64,000 nucleotides of DNA from Udeniomyces pyricola (lineage: Eukaryota; Basidiomycota; Tremellomycetes; Cystofilobasidiales; Mrakiaceae), in contig BCIK01000002.1 in NCBI GenBank assembly GCA_039545295.1, forward strand, positions 64,496 through 128,495. Reading direction: 5' to 3'. This document shows, one piece after another, positions 11,646 through 22,600 of the stretch. Numbering within the stretch: the stretch's first letter is position 1; each line of letters opens with the position of its first letter. A program made the translations under genes and the position numbers. The notes beneath the pieces were generated by a model, which saw only the letters and a program-made list of their open reading frames with translations, was not told the DNA's origin and ran no database searches.

Positions 11646-12212
11646 CCAATCTACTCCGACGAGAGGGCAAGGAAAAAAAAAAGAAAACAATAATAATAAT
11701 AAAACAACAACAGAAGACCGCCTCTGATTTTCCGTCTGAATCATCTTTCTTTTTTTTTTCTTCTTCTTTTCACCCATCTTGAGTCTCTTGTAAATCTCTG
11801 TCCAAGCTTTTTTACAAAATTTATCAGCCTCGCTTCCGCTCGTTCCCTCACCCAGCTTCCATACTGCGCTCCGTTCATTTTCTATCTTTCGAATTATCGT
11901 CGAGTTCTCATACACTCTTCCAATTGCTCTCAAAGCTATACCCCTCACGGACACTCCTGGATCCTCATGCCTTTCTATGTAAACGTCTCTTAGGTTTTAG
12001 TATGCATGTGTACTCCAATCTTCAACGCCATCGGTTCATATTAATCAACGGTGTCAGCGCGCGGAGCTGGCGATTCACGATGAACATAACCACATGATCT
12101 CCAGCATCATGTCAATGATCGGGTCTCTCAACTGTCTCGGTCGGCTACAGCTCTCCGGCACACACCTCAACCGCCCGATGCTGTAGCTACGTAGCTCCAA
12201 AACATTGCAGCA
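11646..12212. other. Convergent 3' intergenic
   Basis: A+T- and pyrimidine-rich sequence with an AATAATAATAAAA run just after the stop (possible 3'-end signal) lies between the cysteine-rich gene and the first EME1-like gene. No gene is seen. Confidence 0.5.
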
Positions 12213-14157
12213 TCATCCCTCCGGTAGATCGGTTGGCGCCTCGGATCGAAAGACGTCGTATATCTTGGCTGCTTTGACCGGTCCAAATCGTTGTTTCGAC
12301 CTGTTTCGTCGATACCCATCATCCTGGCCGATCTACATGGATAAGTCCAGCACAAGCGGGACAAGAGATACTATCAGTGTCGGTCGTTCGTGTTGCTCAT
12401 CGTCCCGTTCAATGTCAGCCTTTCAAAGTATTTCGAAGACTCGTGATACTTACCTCGATATCTTGCAACATCTTTCTTCCCTCTGCCTTGGCTGCATCTT
12501 CTACAGTGATGGTTTTGTCGTCATCTCTCTTGTTTTTCTTGGCCTTCGGTTTCTCCTCCATCATATTTCCCTCCATATGGCGCGCCATGCCTCTCCTCTC
12601 GGCATCCTCAAACCCTTCCATCAAACCCCTCAACGTCCGCCAACGCGCTACCCCATCCTGGCCCTCCGCCTGAACAATCGTTTCGGCTGCAGCGAACGTC
12701 ACCGCATGCACTTGCTCCAGCATCTTGCGGTAAATGATTGCGAGATCAGCTGATTTGTTCCTGGCCGACACGAGGGGCTCATCAGGTGAGTCGGAGAAGG
12801 AGATGCGTCGTCGTTGAGACGGTATCGTCGAATGCATAATCGTATCACTGTATGTTCGTTTATGTAGTCTATAGGTAAGTTTGAGATAGTGAAGTTGTAA
12901 GTGAATAGGGCATATGAACCAATGTCAGGGGGAATGGAAGTGAGAAGGGAGGGAGTGGACGTACTTGTACGGTCGGTTGGCGATTTGTACAACGAGGGAT
13001 GAGAAGTGATCGACTGCATCAGATACTGTGGTAACTGTGACCGTCACGTTGCGAACGATACGAACAAGAGATTGCAACAAACGAATCGAGATATCATATC
13101 AATTCCTGGCTTATCGTCTCTTTCGCATCAAGTAAATGCAGCATCGTATAAGAACATCATACTCAACTCACCTTCATTGAGGTAGCACTTTTCCTGTAAT
13201 ATTAAAAGCAAGAGCTTTTGATCGAATTCTCGTCTCATGTCCTCTTCCAACTCGGTCAAGTGGTCTCGCAAGCCCACTACGACAAGGAAGATCTTCGGTC
13301 GTTCAGTCAGACCGCCTTCTCCATCGTCTAACCCAGACTCTGCCCTCAAAGTCCGAAGCATTTCGCTGAAAGTTGTGGCTTTCCTTTTTGTGCCGCTGAT
13401 CAGCTTGTGAGCGAGGATGGAGGTCGTCAGTTGCTCGGGAGTGAGGAAGGCGATTACGAATGGCTCCTGTATAGGGGGTTCCTTAGCAGCGTCTTCACTG
13501 CTCGACCGCTGGAAGAACGTTTTGAGTCCAGCGTCAAGGATCCATTCGGATGACCGAGTCGCTGTCACGAATGGAAGCGTCTGGTCTCCTTTCGCTGAGA
13601 GCTTTGGCAATCGTGAGATGATGATGTTGGTCTGCTGGTGTCGTAGCAGGTATATTGAATGGTCGAGGACTTTCCGGAGCGTCTCTGTCGAGCCAGACGG
13701 AGAGAGATTGGGAATACAGATAGTGAGAGTGAGTTCTGAAAGGTGTGATATATTGATGGGCATTGTTTTTCGGGACAGTGGTGCGATTGGAGTCAAGTAA
13801 GCTTGAGCAAGCTGAAAGATTGGTCGAGAAGGCAATATCAGCAAACGATAATTATAGCGCGTGATCAGGGTTAGGTTAAGCAGCGACTTTACCTTGAACA
13901 CTTCTTCGTCACTCATACTCGACTTTACAGAGACAAACGAGCGTTTGGTTCGAACAATCAGTCTAGGCAAAATCACGCACAACCAGGACTGCTGAGCCCA
14001 GACGCACAAGGGCCTTTCTTCTCGCTGCTCTGTCCTTCATCGTTAGAAACTTCTCGTTATCGAGCACAACTTTGACATGGTCCTTCTTTGAGACTGGAGA
14101 TGCTGTATCTGTATTTACAGGGGTGAGTTCAGATAGTGAGGGGTTGGAGGACGCCAT
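12213..14157 (-). CDS. EME1/Mms4-like structure-specific endonuclease subunit, copy I
   Basis: Non-catalytic partner family of MUS81. Exons, read 3' to 5' on the plus strand, give an N-terminal Ser/Pro and Lys/Arg-rich part (KFLTMKDRAARRKALVRLGS), then an ERCC4-like fold (ELTLTICIPNLSPSGS, LRKVLDHSIYLL, FVIAFLTPEQLTTSILAHKL, KIFLVVVGLRDHLTELEEDM). Next are VDHFSSLVVQIANRPYK, the helical linker IIYRKMLEQVHAVTFAAAET and TLRGLMEGFEDAERRGMARH. A Lys/Asp-rich insertion of about 30 residues (near 12480-12560) is followed by MLQDIE, and the last exon has GPVKAAKIYDVFRSEAPTDL before TGA at 12213-12215. The last three blocks match the EME1 C-terminal helix-hairpin-helix region. The start is uncertain: I use the ATG giving MASSNP. 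Possible additional 5' exons run to about 14663 (DIAIRILDWEDLNRRTAQ, then FHQLTYGVTQLKD) and splice in frame. Confidence 0.75.
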
Positions 14158-15042
14158 TGCGACTTCCAAGGTCTAAGTTCAACAGCGATGGAACGCGTCG
14201 TGTCGTGGAATGAATGACAACAACGTAGAGTTAGCACGTGCTCACGAGTTTCTACGGTCAGGAGTGAGCTTACATCTTTGAGTTGGGTCACTCCGTAGGT
14301 TAGCTGGTGGAACTCAGCAAGAAAAGGTTGTTACAACGAACCGAAAGAATCAGATTTACGCTGGGACGGTCCCGTGGATTGATCGGCAAGAGAACAGACG
14401 AATGGACTTGGGAAGAGAAAAGGATGATAGGCACGTACGAGCTGATTGTACCTGGCTCTGCCCTGGGCGGTCCGACGATTGAGATCCTCCCAATCAAGGA
14501 TACGGATGGCTATGTCATGGGGCTTCAACTTGTGGCCGGACGGACGGGTGTTGGTAAAAGCGCGAGTGTGAGTTGGGCTGTGCGAGGCGATCAACTGGAC
14601 TTGAAAGTTCATGTAGGCTGAACGGAGCCGTGGCGGTGAGGCAAAGGGGAACGAGACTGGCATGGTTCTGGATGGTCAAGAGGTTAAAGGGGTAAGTCAG
14701 GTCGAAGGTTGTAACGTTGTAAGGTTTAACCGAATATATATTTCGGCCAGCGCAGTGGTTCCGGCGGTCATATGCGCGCGATCATCACATGCAGATATTG
14801 ACGATGATCTGCATGCATCTTCGGACCTACCCGGTTACCTGTTCCACATCCCATTTCACTCGCACCTCGCAGCGCAACGCAACGCAACGCAACGCAACGC
14901 CACCATTGCGCTCTCCATAACCATACATCCCTGCCCACACTCACTCCTCACCTTCACTCGGCCGGCGTGACAGTCATATCCTTCTGCACCCGACCATCCT
15001 GCCCATCATCAATCCCTCATCAATCCCTCATCATCCACCCAC
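14158..15042. other. Region between EME1-like copy I and ERV2
   Basis: Part of this (14170-14663, minus strand) may be 5' exons of the EME1-like gene: frames with DIAIRILDWEDLNRRTAQ and FHQLTYGVTQLKD join in phase through GT-AG sites to the exon starting TLEVAMASS. I could not decide between this and a short separate gene. The right part (about 14700-15042) is the ERV2 upstream region and carries five GCAAC pentamers (14874-14898) and a tandem TCAATCCC duplication near 15010. Confidence 0.4.
14874..14898 (+). repeat. (GCAAC)5 pentanucleotide repeat
   Basis: Five perfect GCAAC units, flanked by partial units, lie about 150 bp upstream of the ERV2 start codon. Confidence 0.85.
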
Positions 15043-16390
15043 ATGAACCCCTTTCAACATCAACCTTCCTCTCGCTTCCTTCGACTCTTTCTCCTATGTT
15101 TCCTGTTGATCGTCGTTCGTCATACTCACCGTCCTAATGCAATTTTCTACCAACCAGGTCCTTGCTCACCATCTGGTATCTGATTCTGCCCCTCACGTAT
15201 CTGATGTCCAACTCATCCAGCTACCAGCAACCTATCTCATCCTTTCGTCCTCAACGCCCTCGCCCTCGGATGAACTCGACCTCCTGTCGGGTGCGTCGTT
15301 AGCAAAAGGAAGCGTTGACATGGAGAGCCACACCTCTCCCCTTCTCCTTGGTCAGGATATGTTCCCGGCTGAGAATCTTGCTCAATCATCCGGAGAGGAT
15401 ATAGTGATAAGAGGAGGAGTTATCATGCCAGGCTTGGGAAATGAAACGGCAAAGTTGGTACAAGCTGCGTTCTCATGTTCTCTCTCTCAATATCATATCG
15501 CCGATGATTTGTTGACTATGCGGCGAAACATTTGTCCATTGACAATGCTACATGGACGGTTTACTCTGCATTTACTTCAGAGCCGAATTAGGACGTGCGA
15601 CGTGGAAGCTGCTGCACCTGATGACACTTCGTTTTCCTGAGGTGCGTGCTTCTTGTCCATGTTTCGGTCATCGTCCTTCCTAAATGATCGAGCATAGTGT
15701 TCCTTTTCAATTCTGGACGCTCGGATGTTGACGCCTGGCTGAACACTTCTTGCCCTCTAGGAGCCTACCCTCGAACAACGCTCAGCATTGAAGCAATACT
15801 TCTATCTCTTTTCGTCCGTTCACACCTCTTCACGCCCAAACATTGCTCGATTCCAGAATATGTGAAGCGAAGGAGTAGGGCTAATCTGCGGCTCTTTACC
15901 CGTGAATCAACTCGTTTGATATATCTGTAGACGGCTCTATCCATGTGGCGAGTGTGCGGCACATTTTCAGGAACTCCTCCGAGAATATCCTCCCCAAGTT
16001 CGTTTAGAGAACAAAACATTCCATCGAGTCTAGTGATGGCTAAACTTGTCACTTAAACAAACTTGCTCCTCCCTCTCCCCCCCTCTCCCCCTTTTCTCCT
16101 CTCCCTCTCAGACGTCCTCAAGGAAAACGGCGTCACTCTGGCTATGCCATCTTCACAATCTCATTAACAGCCGCCTACTCAAGCCCCAGTTTGACTGTAC
16201 GACCCTCGATGCGACGTACGACTGTGGGTGTGGCGATGGTGCTAGTGATACCTCGTCCGAGAGAGCAGAAGGTACTATCGAATCGAAAGGCGAGGGCAAA
16301 GGGTTGGCGAATGTTTCTGTTGTAGGCGACAGTGTCGCGCGAGACAAAGATGCCATTACGGGTGTTGAATTACAGCGTGGAGGGAGATGA
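15043..16390 (+). CDS. ERV2: FAD-linked sulfhydryl oxidase, ERV2 type
   Basis: Erv2-type enzymes sit in the ER, anchored by an N-terminal segment, and make disulfides de novo with O2 as acceptor. The start encodes FLRLFLLCFLLIV, a signal anchor; a 43-bp intron (GTTCGT...CCAACCAG) joins it in phase to VLAHHLVSDSAPHVSDVQL. A poorly conserved linker follows. The ERV/ALR domain reads ELGRATWKLLHLMTLRFPE, EPTLEQRSALKQYFYLFSS, RLYPCGECAAHFQELLREYP (redox CGEC), then LWLCHLHNLINSRLLKPQFD (FAD-binding H-x-x-x-N region) with the C-terminal cysteine pair region YDCGCG. The tail after that (ending near VELQRGGR) is acidic and variable. The membrane anchor argues for ERV2 rather than mitochondrial ERV1. 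Alternative: an internal ATG at 15137 would lose the anchor. Confidence 0.88.
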
Positions 16391-17072
16391 GGCGGGAGAT
16401 GTATTGATGGACTCGTAGGCTGCAGTGGAGTGATATATATATATATATATATACATATATATATGTGTGTACATACACTATCAACCCGTCTGGTGGTCCG
16501 TTTCAGCTGCCCTAGCGTTGTACGTTGAAACCCCCCCAACCATGCCAGATGAATTTCGCACTTCTCAGCTTGCACAGATGGAACGACATGACCACGATGA
16601 AAGATCCTTCAGATCCGGATGAGAAGAAGGGGATAATTGGCTCGTTGAGAACGAAAAATCTTGGGCGACCTCTTTGATCATGGAAGCGAACGCGAGTTAT
16701 ATGATGATGATGATGATCATGTGAACAACCAACCCAAAGGGGGTTCGGCCAAGTTCGGGCAGTTAATTACTGGTTAACGTAATTGGTTCGGCGATGTCGA
16801 GCTGCGTCATCGTCCTCTGCGCCATTGACTTGACCCGTCGATGATGACGGCGACCCCCACGTGTGAATGTGATCATGAAGTCAGAGATCTGAGTCCTGAT
16901 CAAGATCGGAATGTCATCTCTCCTAGCCATTCACCACACTGTCAGTCTCGCATCTGCAGGATCCGTTCCTCCATATAAGAAACATCACCCTCAATCCATC
17001 ACAGTCTCGCTCCCCGTTCCATCTAACCCATCCGCACCCCCCATCGCTCATCCCTCAGGCAAACCTGCGCCC
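16391..17072. other. Intergenic upstream of the DUF1295 gene, with TA repeat
   Basis: Contains an AT/TG dinucleotide tract (16433-16476), an ATG/ATC triplet run near 16700, and the upstream region of the next gene. An in-frame upstream ATG at 16911 exists, but the added residues look like leader sequence rather than family sequence. Confidence 0.5.
16433..16476. repeat. (AT)n microsatellite
   Basis: About ten AT dinucleotides followed by interrupted AT/GT copies, in the ERV2 3' flank. Confidence 0.85.
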
Positions 17073-18862
17073 ATGTCGTTCCTCACCTCGTCCACCAATC
17101 CGGTCGTGCAGTCCATCGTACCCATTCTCGTGCGTAACCCAAGACTGATGTCGTCCTCTCCTCCCCTCGCTTGGCTGGACTCAGTCGACTGACTCGACTC
17201 TTTCACATGTTCCCATGCTTCGTCATCTCTCATCATCACCGATCTGTTTCCTCATCACCTGACCTGCTTCGCATCTTGCTTTCGTTTCCCGCCCTCTTCG
17301 ATACACTTCCGACAGGCTGGCTCGTTCGCAGTCCAGACCCTCTTTGCCGTTCCAGCCGTCATCAAGCAGACTGAACAGTTCTACGACCTCGCTGGCTCTA
17401 TCGGCTTCCTGACCAGCTTAGGCCTGTCCGTTTATCTTCCGGCCTCCCGTAACCCGGCCGGTCTGTTGGCTGGAGTGAAGGCCATCGGTCCGAGGGGGCT
17501 TTTGCTCACTTCGATGACGGCCTTCTGGGCCGGCAGGTTAGGACTTTTCCTCTTCAAGGTTCGTTCATGTGTCAGATCTGATGAGCCGAAGTTCTAGCCT
17601 CATAAAGAAACTCTAGACCTGATAGGACAATGAAAACCGAGACCGCCCGAGTCTGGTCTTACGGGTTTCGGCTCGTGCCGACAGTTTCGTATATCGATTA
17701 CAATCGACGAACTCTGGACCTGACAGCATCCTCACTCTGGCTTTCAACTCTACGACAGAGGATCAGCGCCCATCCCGAGAAAAAAGACAGCCGTTTCGAC
17801 GAAATCAAGAAGTCACCTCCCAAATTCTTTGGTGCTTGGATGGGTCAAGCCACCTGGGTCTCGGTCGTCGCCCTCCCGGTTAGTTTTTGCCCTCCCTCGT
17901 CATCCATCATGGTTAAAGAAGACCATGCGAGTACCAGGCTGGCTATAGTCTGTCTTGACTTGTTCTAAATCAATCAATCTTGTTGTTCTTCACGGCACAG
18001 GTCTACATTGTCAACTCGATCCCGAAGCAGCCTCGGTTGGGCGCGCTTGATGCCCTTGGGTTTACTATCTGGGCGGCGATGCTTTACCTCGAGAGTACCG
18101 CCGATTCGCAAAAAAGTGCATGGCGGAAGGACAAGAACGAGAAGAAGCACGATGAAAAATTCATCTCAAGCGGGCTTTGGGCTTACTCGAGGCACCCCAA
18201 CTATGTCGTAAGTCCAGCATAGAGAACAGGCCGAGTCTGGCCTTTCGATGTTGACTCATGTATCTCCCATCTGGATACGTCTCTTCAGGGTGAGGTTAGC
18301 TTGTGGGCTGGTGTCTATCTTTTGGCTCTCCCTGCTCTCCGAGCCGCGACCAAAGGCTCGACTTTTGCCAAGCCTCTCCTCCCTAAGTGGGCTGTTGGAG
18401 GAGCTCTCATCTCGCCTCTCTTTGAGTATCTGCTTTTGACCCAGGTATGTAGGGGTTTTTTCTTCTTCTTCTTTTTTTTTCTCTCTCCCTAATCTGCCCT
18501 GAGTGATTGCTGTCGTAATTGTCGTGACCGACGTGCGACGTTTGAGTCTTTGATTCTTGAGCACAACCGGGTCCTCTTTGGGTTGGACACAGAACGTGGA
18601 CCGTCGACTCGGCATCGTCGCTGACATGATTCCGTTGTTTGGCAGGCGTCGGGGGTTCCCCTTCTTGAGCAGGCGTCGGACAAGAAGTATGGAGACGATC
18701 CCAAGTACCAGGAGTACAAGAGGTAAGTAACTGATGGCCCGATGATATGGGATGATCCGTCTGGGTGAGTGATGGGAATCAAAACTGACGACGGTGTTCT
18801 GCACGACAATGTTTGTCAGGAAAACGCCTGTGTTTTTCCCTATTCCGGGACAGCACGCCTAA
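17073..18862 (+). CDS. DUF1295 / steroid 5-alpha-reductase-like membrane protein
   Basis: Polytopic membrane protein of the DUF1295 group, related to steroid 5-alpha reductases and isoprenylcysteine methyltransferases; the substrate in fungi is not established. The start gives MSFLTSSTNPVVQSIVPIL. Later exons give GSFAVQTLFAVPAVIKQTEQ, FYDLAGSIGFLTSLGLSVYL, GPRGLLLTSMTAFWAGRLGL, then RFDEIKKSPPKFFGAWMGQA, the core VYIVNSIPKQPRLGALDALG and the signature GLWAYSRHPNY, then GEVSLWAGVYLLALPAL. The final exons read LISPLFEYLLLTQ, then YQEYKRKTPVFFPIPG before TAA. The R-H-P-N-Y-x-G-E motif and the C-terminal Y-x-x-Y-K-R-x-T block are the family hallmarks. About five to six hydrophobic segments are visible. 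A T/C-rich intron lies at about 18447-18645. Confidence 0.87.
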
Positions 18863-19656
18863 AGGGGGATGATCTTGACAAGTACAGGTGGAGTGGATGG
18901 CAGCCGTACTGTTACGACGAAACAAGTCGGGCAAGGGAACGTTTACTGTATCATAAACATCGTGATGTCTGAAGGATTGAATGAGTATGCTATTGTTGAG
19001 AGAGCCAGTTGATAGCTCCGTACACTTGTTCTGGATAAGATTGAGTAGGTTTGATTGGGGGTCGGATTCAAACAATACATATGTATCGACATGAAGCCAA
19101 TGCTGAACGTACGTCCACCGATCGAAATATATAAATCATAGCCTGTCAACAATGATCAGCACCGCGGACGTGAGCGCAGGCCCTTTAGTTACGGAAGACA
19201 TTCATGGAGTAAAAGAAAAACACTAGTATAACGGTCGTCTCGCGTGACGCGTGTTCCAACGTGCGTCACATGTCACAGCCGACGACATACTGTCAAAGAG
19301 AAACCACCAAATACGCTGGTTCCACGGATGATATACCCGCACGACCCAAGTAACCAGCACCTAGTTGCACACCCCTCTACCGCCTCACACCCGTGGATCT
19401 CCAGCCTCTGGCGACCTCCCATCCCCTCCCCTACACGCATACACCTGCTCCTTCTTGACCTCACTCCTCGTCGTCTTCCCTGCGTGTTCTATCGCCAAAT
19501 CACACCGGCATACCCTTCGACCTGGCCCTCCCTTTCAACTCAGGCGCTCCCATATCCCAATTCGCTTCAAGCCGGACTCTTCTCGCCCCGTCCCTCTCTA
19601 CCCTTTGCCCTCGTGCTTGACCCCACGCGACTCGACAGCGCTCACCGTCTTGTTCC
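18863..19656. other. Intergenic upstream of the RGS-LOV gene
   Basis: About 790 bp. Nothing with coding texture. The right half (19350-19650) is C-rich and pyrimidine-rich, as in other leaders of this window. Confidence 0.45.
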
Positions 19657-22600
19657 ATGTTTGGCTTCGGAGGTGTTTGGCCTCAGGGCGCCCATACCGC
19701 TGACGACCACGAAGGCTCAGACTTCCCACATCGGGAGGAACTACCAGGTGCGTCGTCACCCGCGTCTTCTACTCGCCTTGCTCTTCCTTTCCCCTTCTTC
19801 CCGCTTCGATTGGCCGATTGGACCACACACTCGCCGATCCATTCCGTGCCGTTATTTCCATAACCGTATGATCAACGTATGATCTTGTCCTCTCGGATCT
19901 GTGCGGTTCTGGTCACACCGGCAACACGACGAATGGGTTGAAAATACCTGCTGGCTGCTTCCTACTTCCTACTTCCTATGCTGCCTTTCCCCAACGGGCC
20001 ATGCCATAGTCCATCCTCAGGCCATGACATCTTCACCCACACTGTCTTCGTATAAACCTCATGCTTCTACATGGTACATCTGCCGCATCGAGTGTGTCGG
20101 TGCTCACACTAACGTACCATGCCCTTCTCGTCTCCGTGTTGCTTCCGTCGATTCACTCGTCCCCTCCTCATCGCTCACCCTACACCGTCTGGCCTGATGC
20201 TTCAAACCGCTTGTCGTTGATCTCCAGAGAGACCAAAGTTCAGGTCCAAGGCATCCTACCTGAGGGCATTGGCTAAGCTGCTCGAACGTGACCCATCCAG
20301 GGCAGAGGAGCTTGGCTATGTGTCATCCGGGATTCATTCCAGTCTCGACAGCCTCTTCGCCTCACTTACGGCTGGCTCCTCAGGCAGTGAAGCACCCTCA
20401 TCGAATCGAGATCGTATGGAGCAAGGTGCCCCTGCGATACAGCGCAAGACTTCTGGCATTGAACCGTCCCGACCTCGACAGATTTCTCATCGACAGTCTT
20501 ACGCGTCACCGTCGTCTCGCTATACCTCAACGGACCTGACCCGTCGCAGATCGGAACCTCAACCAACTCACAAGGCTTCTACCAATGCAGATACTGGAAG
20601 GAGGAGTTCCCAACCTGCTGTGACAAACGTCGTGGAACCGCCAAATATGCACCCACGTCATGTCCAGAGTGACGAGGAGGACATCGACCTGGAGATTGAG
20701 CAGCGAGACCTTGATCCCTCGACGCTTTCCAGATTCACTGGGTCGACGATACCTTATCCCTTTGGAGCTGTACCTCCTGCTCGAAAGAACTCCGCCCCAG
20801 GGGGCAAGCGGCGTGTGTTGAAAGCCTCAGCTACCACGACTTTGGCTGAAGGTCGCTCAAGTCAGGACAACTCGTCGCCGTCGTCGTCCTCCCCATCAAC
20901 CAGAAAAGTCCCTGTTGTCTTAAATCCAAGCACTGCTGCTGGCGCATCGGATCACACCCCCTCCGTTGCATCCTCTACCTCGACGGCTCGACCAGGAGCT
21001 GGAGGCGCTTACCCTGACCACGAATTGTCCACTCAGCTACCAGGCAAACACCGATTTCCTCATATCGCTACCAACTCGCGTGGAAGCTCATCGCCGCGCG
21101 CACCCCGTGTGGCTCGAGTTCCTCCCGGCATGCTCGCTCCCAGCTCGTTTTTTGGCGGAACGAAGACATCGGGCGCCTCTGGAAGGAAGATGCTCATCGA
21201 GGACCAGGTTGAAACTCATGGGAATGATGGGCAAGCCGACGACAGCTCGGAAGAAGGTGGTCATTACCCCGAGGTCATTGACAACTTCCCTGTCCTCGAT
21301 GACCTCCAAGCGGGCGATAAAACAAGTTGTTCGTGTCAAATTCCCTCCTCACGTTAACGTGCCTCGCTGTCAGTACCTGCCCTCCCATGTTGATGTATGG
21401 ATACACTCTTACAGTCCCGATCTCGAATGTCCAGACGAGCCTGGAACCGACTTTGAAAAAACTCGTCTCAAAAGATGTGTTCACTGTCCTTCTTTCCGAT
21501 CCGGTGTGTCATGTCTTCGTTTTTTTCTTGTTCCTAGGACCAAGATCCACATGCAGTACAGGCACTGATGTTCACATCTGTACCCTTTGTTCCTCACGTT
21601 CAGGCTGGCCGCCAGCGCTTTCAAGAGTATTTGGCATCCGACGGCAGACAAAAAGCCCTGGCTGCCCTTGCGTTTTGGTCCGATGCTGAGACACTGCGAA
21701 AGTGAGTTGAACTGTCACCAATGCAGGCCTCGTCACCGTCTTCCAAATTCGAAACGAAGGGCTGATCTACTATCTGCATCGATAACCCCCTCCCACTTCT
21801 GAACAGAATCATGCATCAAGTCAAGGCCGCTAGCTTAGCCACACACAGTAAGTATTTGATAGACAATGTTCAGTCGATGGTGTACTCGTGATCCTGGCAG
21901 TTGGTACTCGGTTCTCTGTACTGACCATGCAAACCAGCTCTCTATCTTGCCGAGTCTGCGCCTCACAACCCGTTTACCCACCAGCTTCCAGTCAATGTCC
22001 GACCTCAGCTCCCAGCTCCGTCCGCTTCAGAAACGCCCTCACTCGTTACCTCGACATCTGCCTCAGCTGGCTCGTCCTCCGATTCTTCTCCTTCTCCACA
22101 AGCACACTCGTCGAGCAGCCGATCGACGGTTCATCTTGCCGCGTCCGTGCCTTCATCGTCCTCTATCTCTTCGGCATCGACGGCGGGGACGGCGGGGACG
22201 GCGGGGACGGCGAATCCAACGGATTTGAGATCAATATTAACAGCTCCAGCCGCCCTTTCTTTGCCCGAAGCGTACGTGCGTCAAGCAGAGGAGGCGTTAG
22301 AACAACTTTATCATTCAAATTGTGTGTCTACATCCTCTCTCACGTCGCGTCTTGCTTGGGTTTCTGCTATCTGCTTGGGAGTAAAACGGCTGATGTCGTT
22401 CAGCGGCCTATTTCGCCCTCAACAGTTTCGGACTTTGTGAGGAAAAAGATTGTCGATCGTGCGAGGATACGCCTTGGCATGTTTCCATCGCAGGAGGAGA
22501 GGGGTAATCTAGGAGATGGTGAGCAACTTGCGCCTTCATGTGAAGCAATTTAATATTTATGAAGCTGACTCTGAGCCTGTCGTCAGTATTTTGTCTCACG

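Noticed and set aside
14307..14621. Plus-strand frame of 104 aa between EME1-like copy I and ERV2
   Set aside because: It is antisense to a frame that splices into the EME1-like gene and shows no known motif; the P-loop-like stretch GRTGVGKSAS is probably chance.
16911..17072. Upstream in-frame ATG for the DUF1295 gene
   Set aside because: The 54 extra residues are Pro/Ser-rich leader-like; the ATG at 17073 begins the conserved sequence.
17620..17757. Coding continuation of the DUF1295 gene through the Met-Lys-Thr-Glu frame
   Set aside because: Family sequence joins LGLFLFK directly to RISAHPEKK, so this segment is best read as intron.
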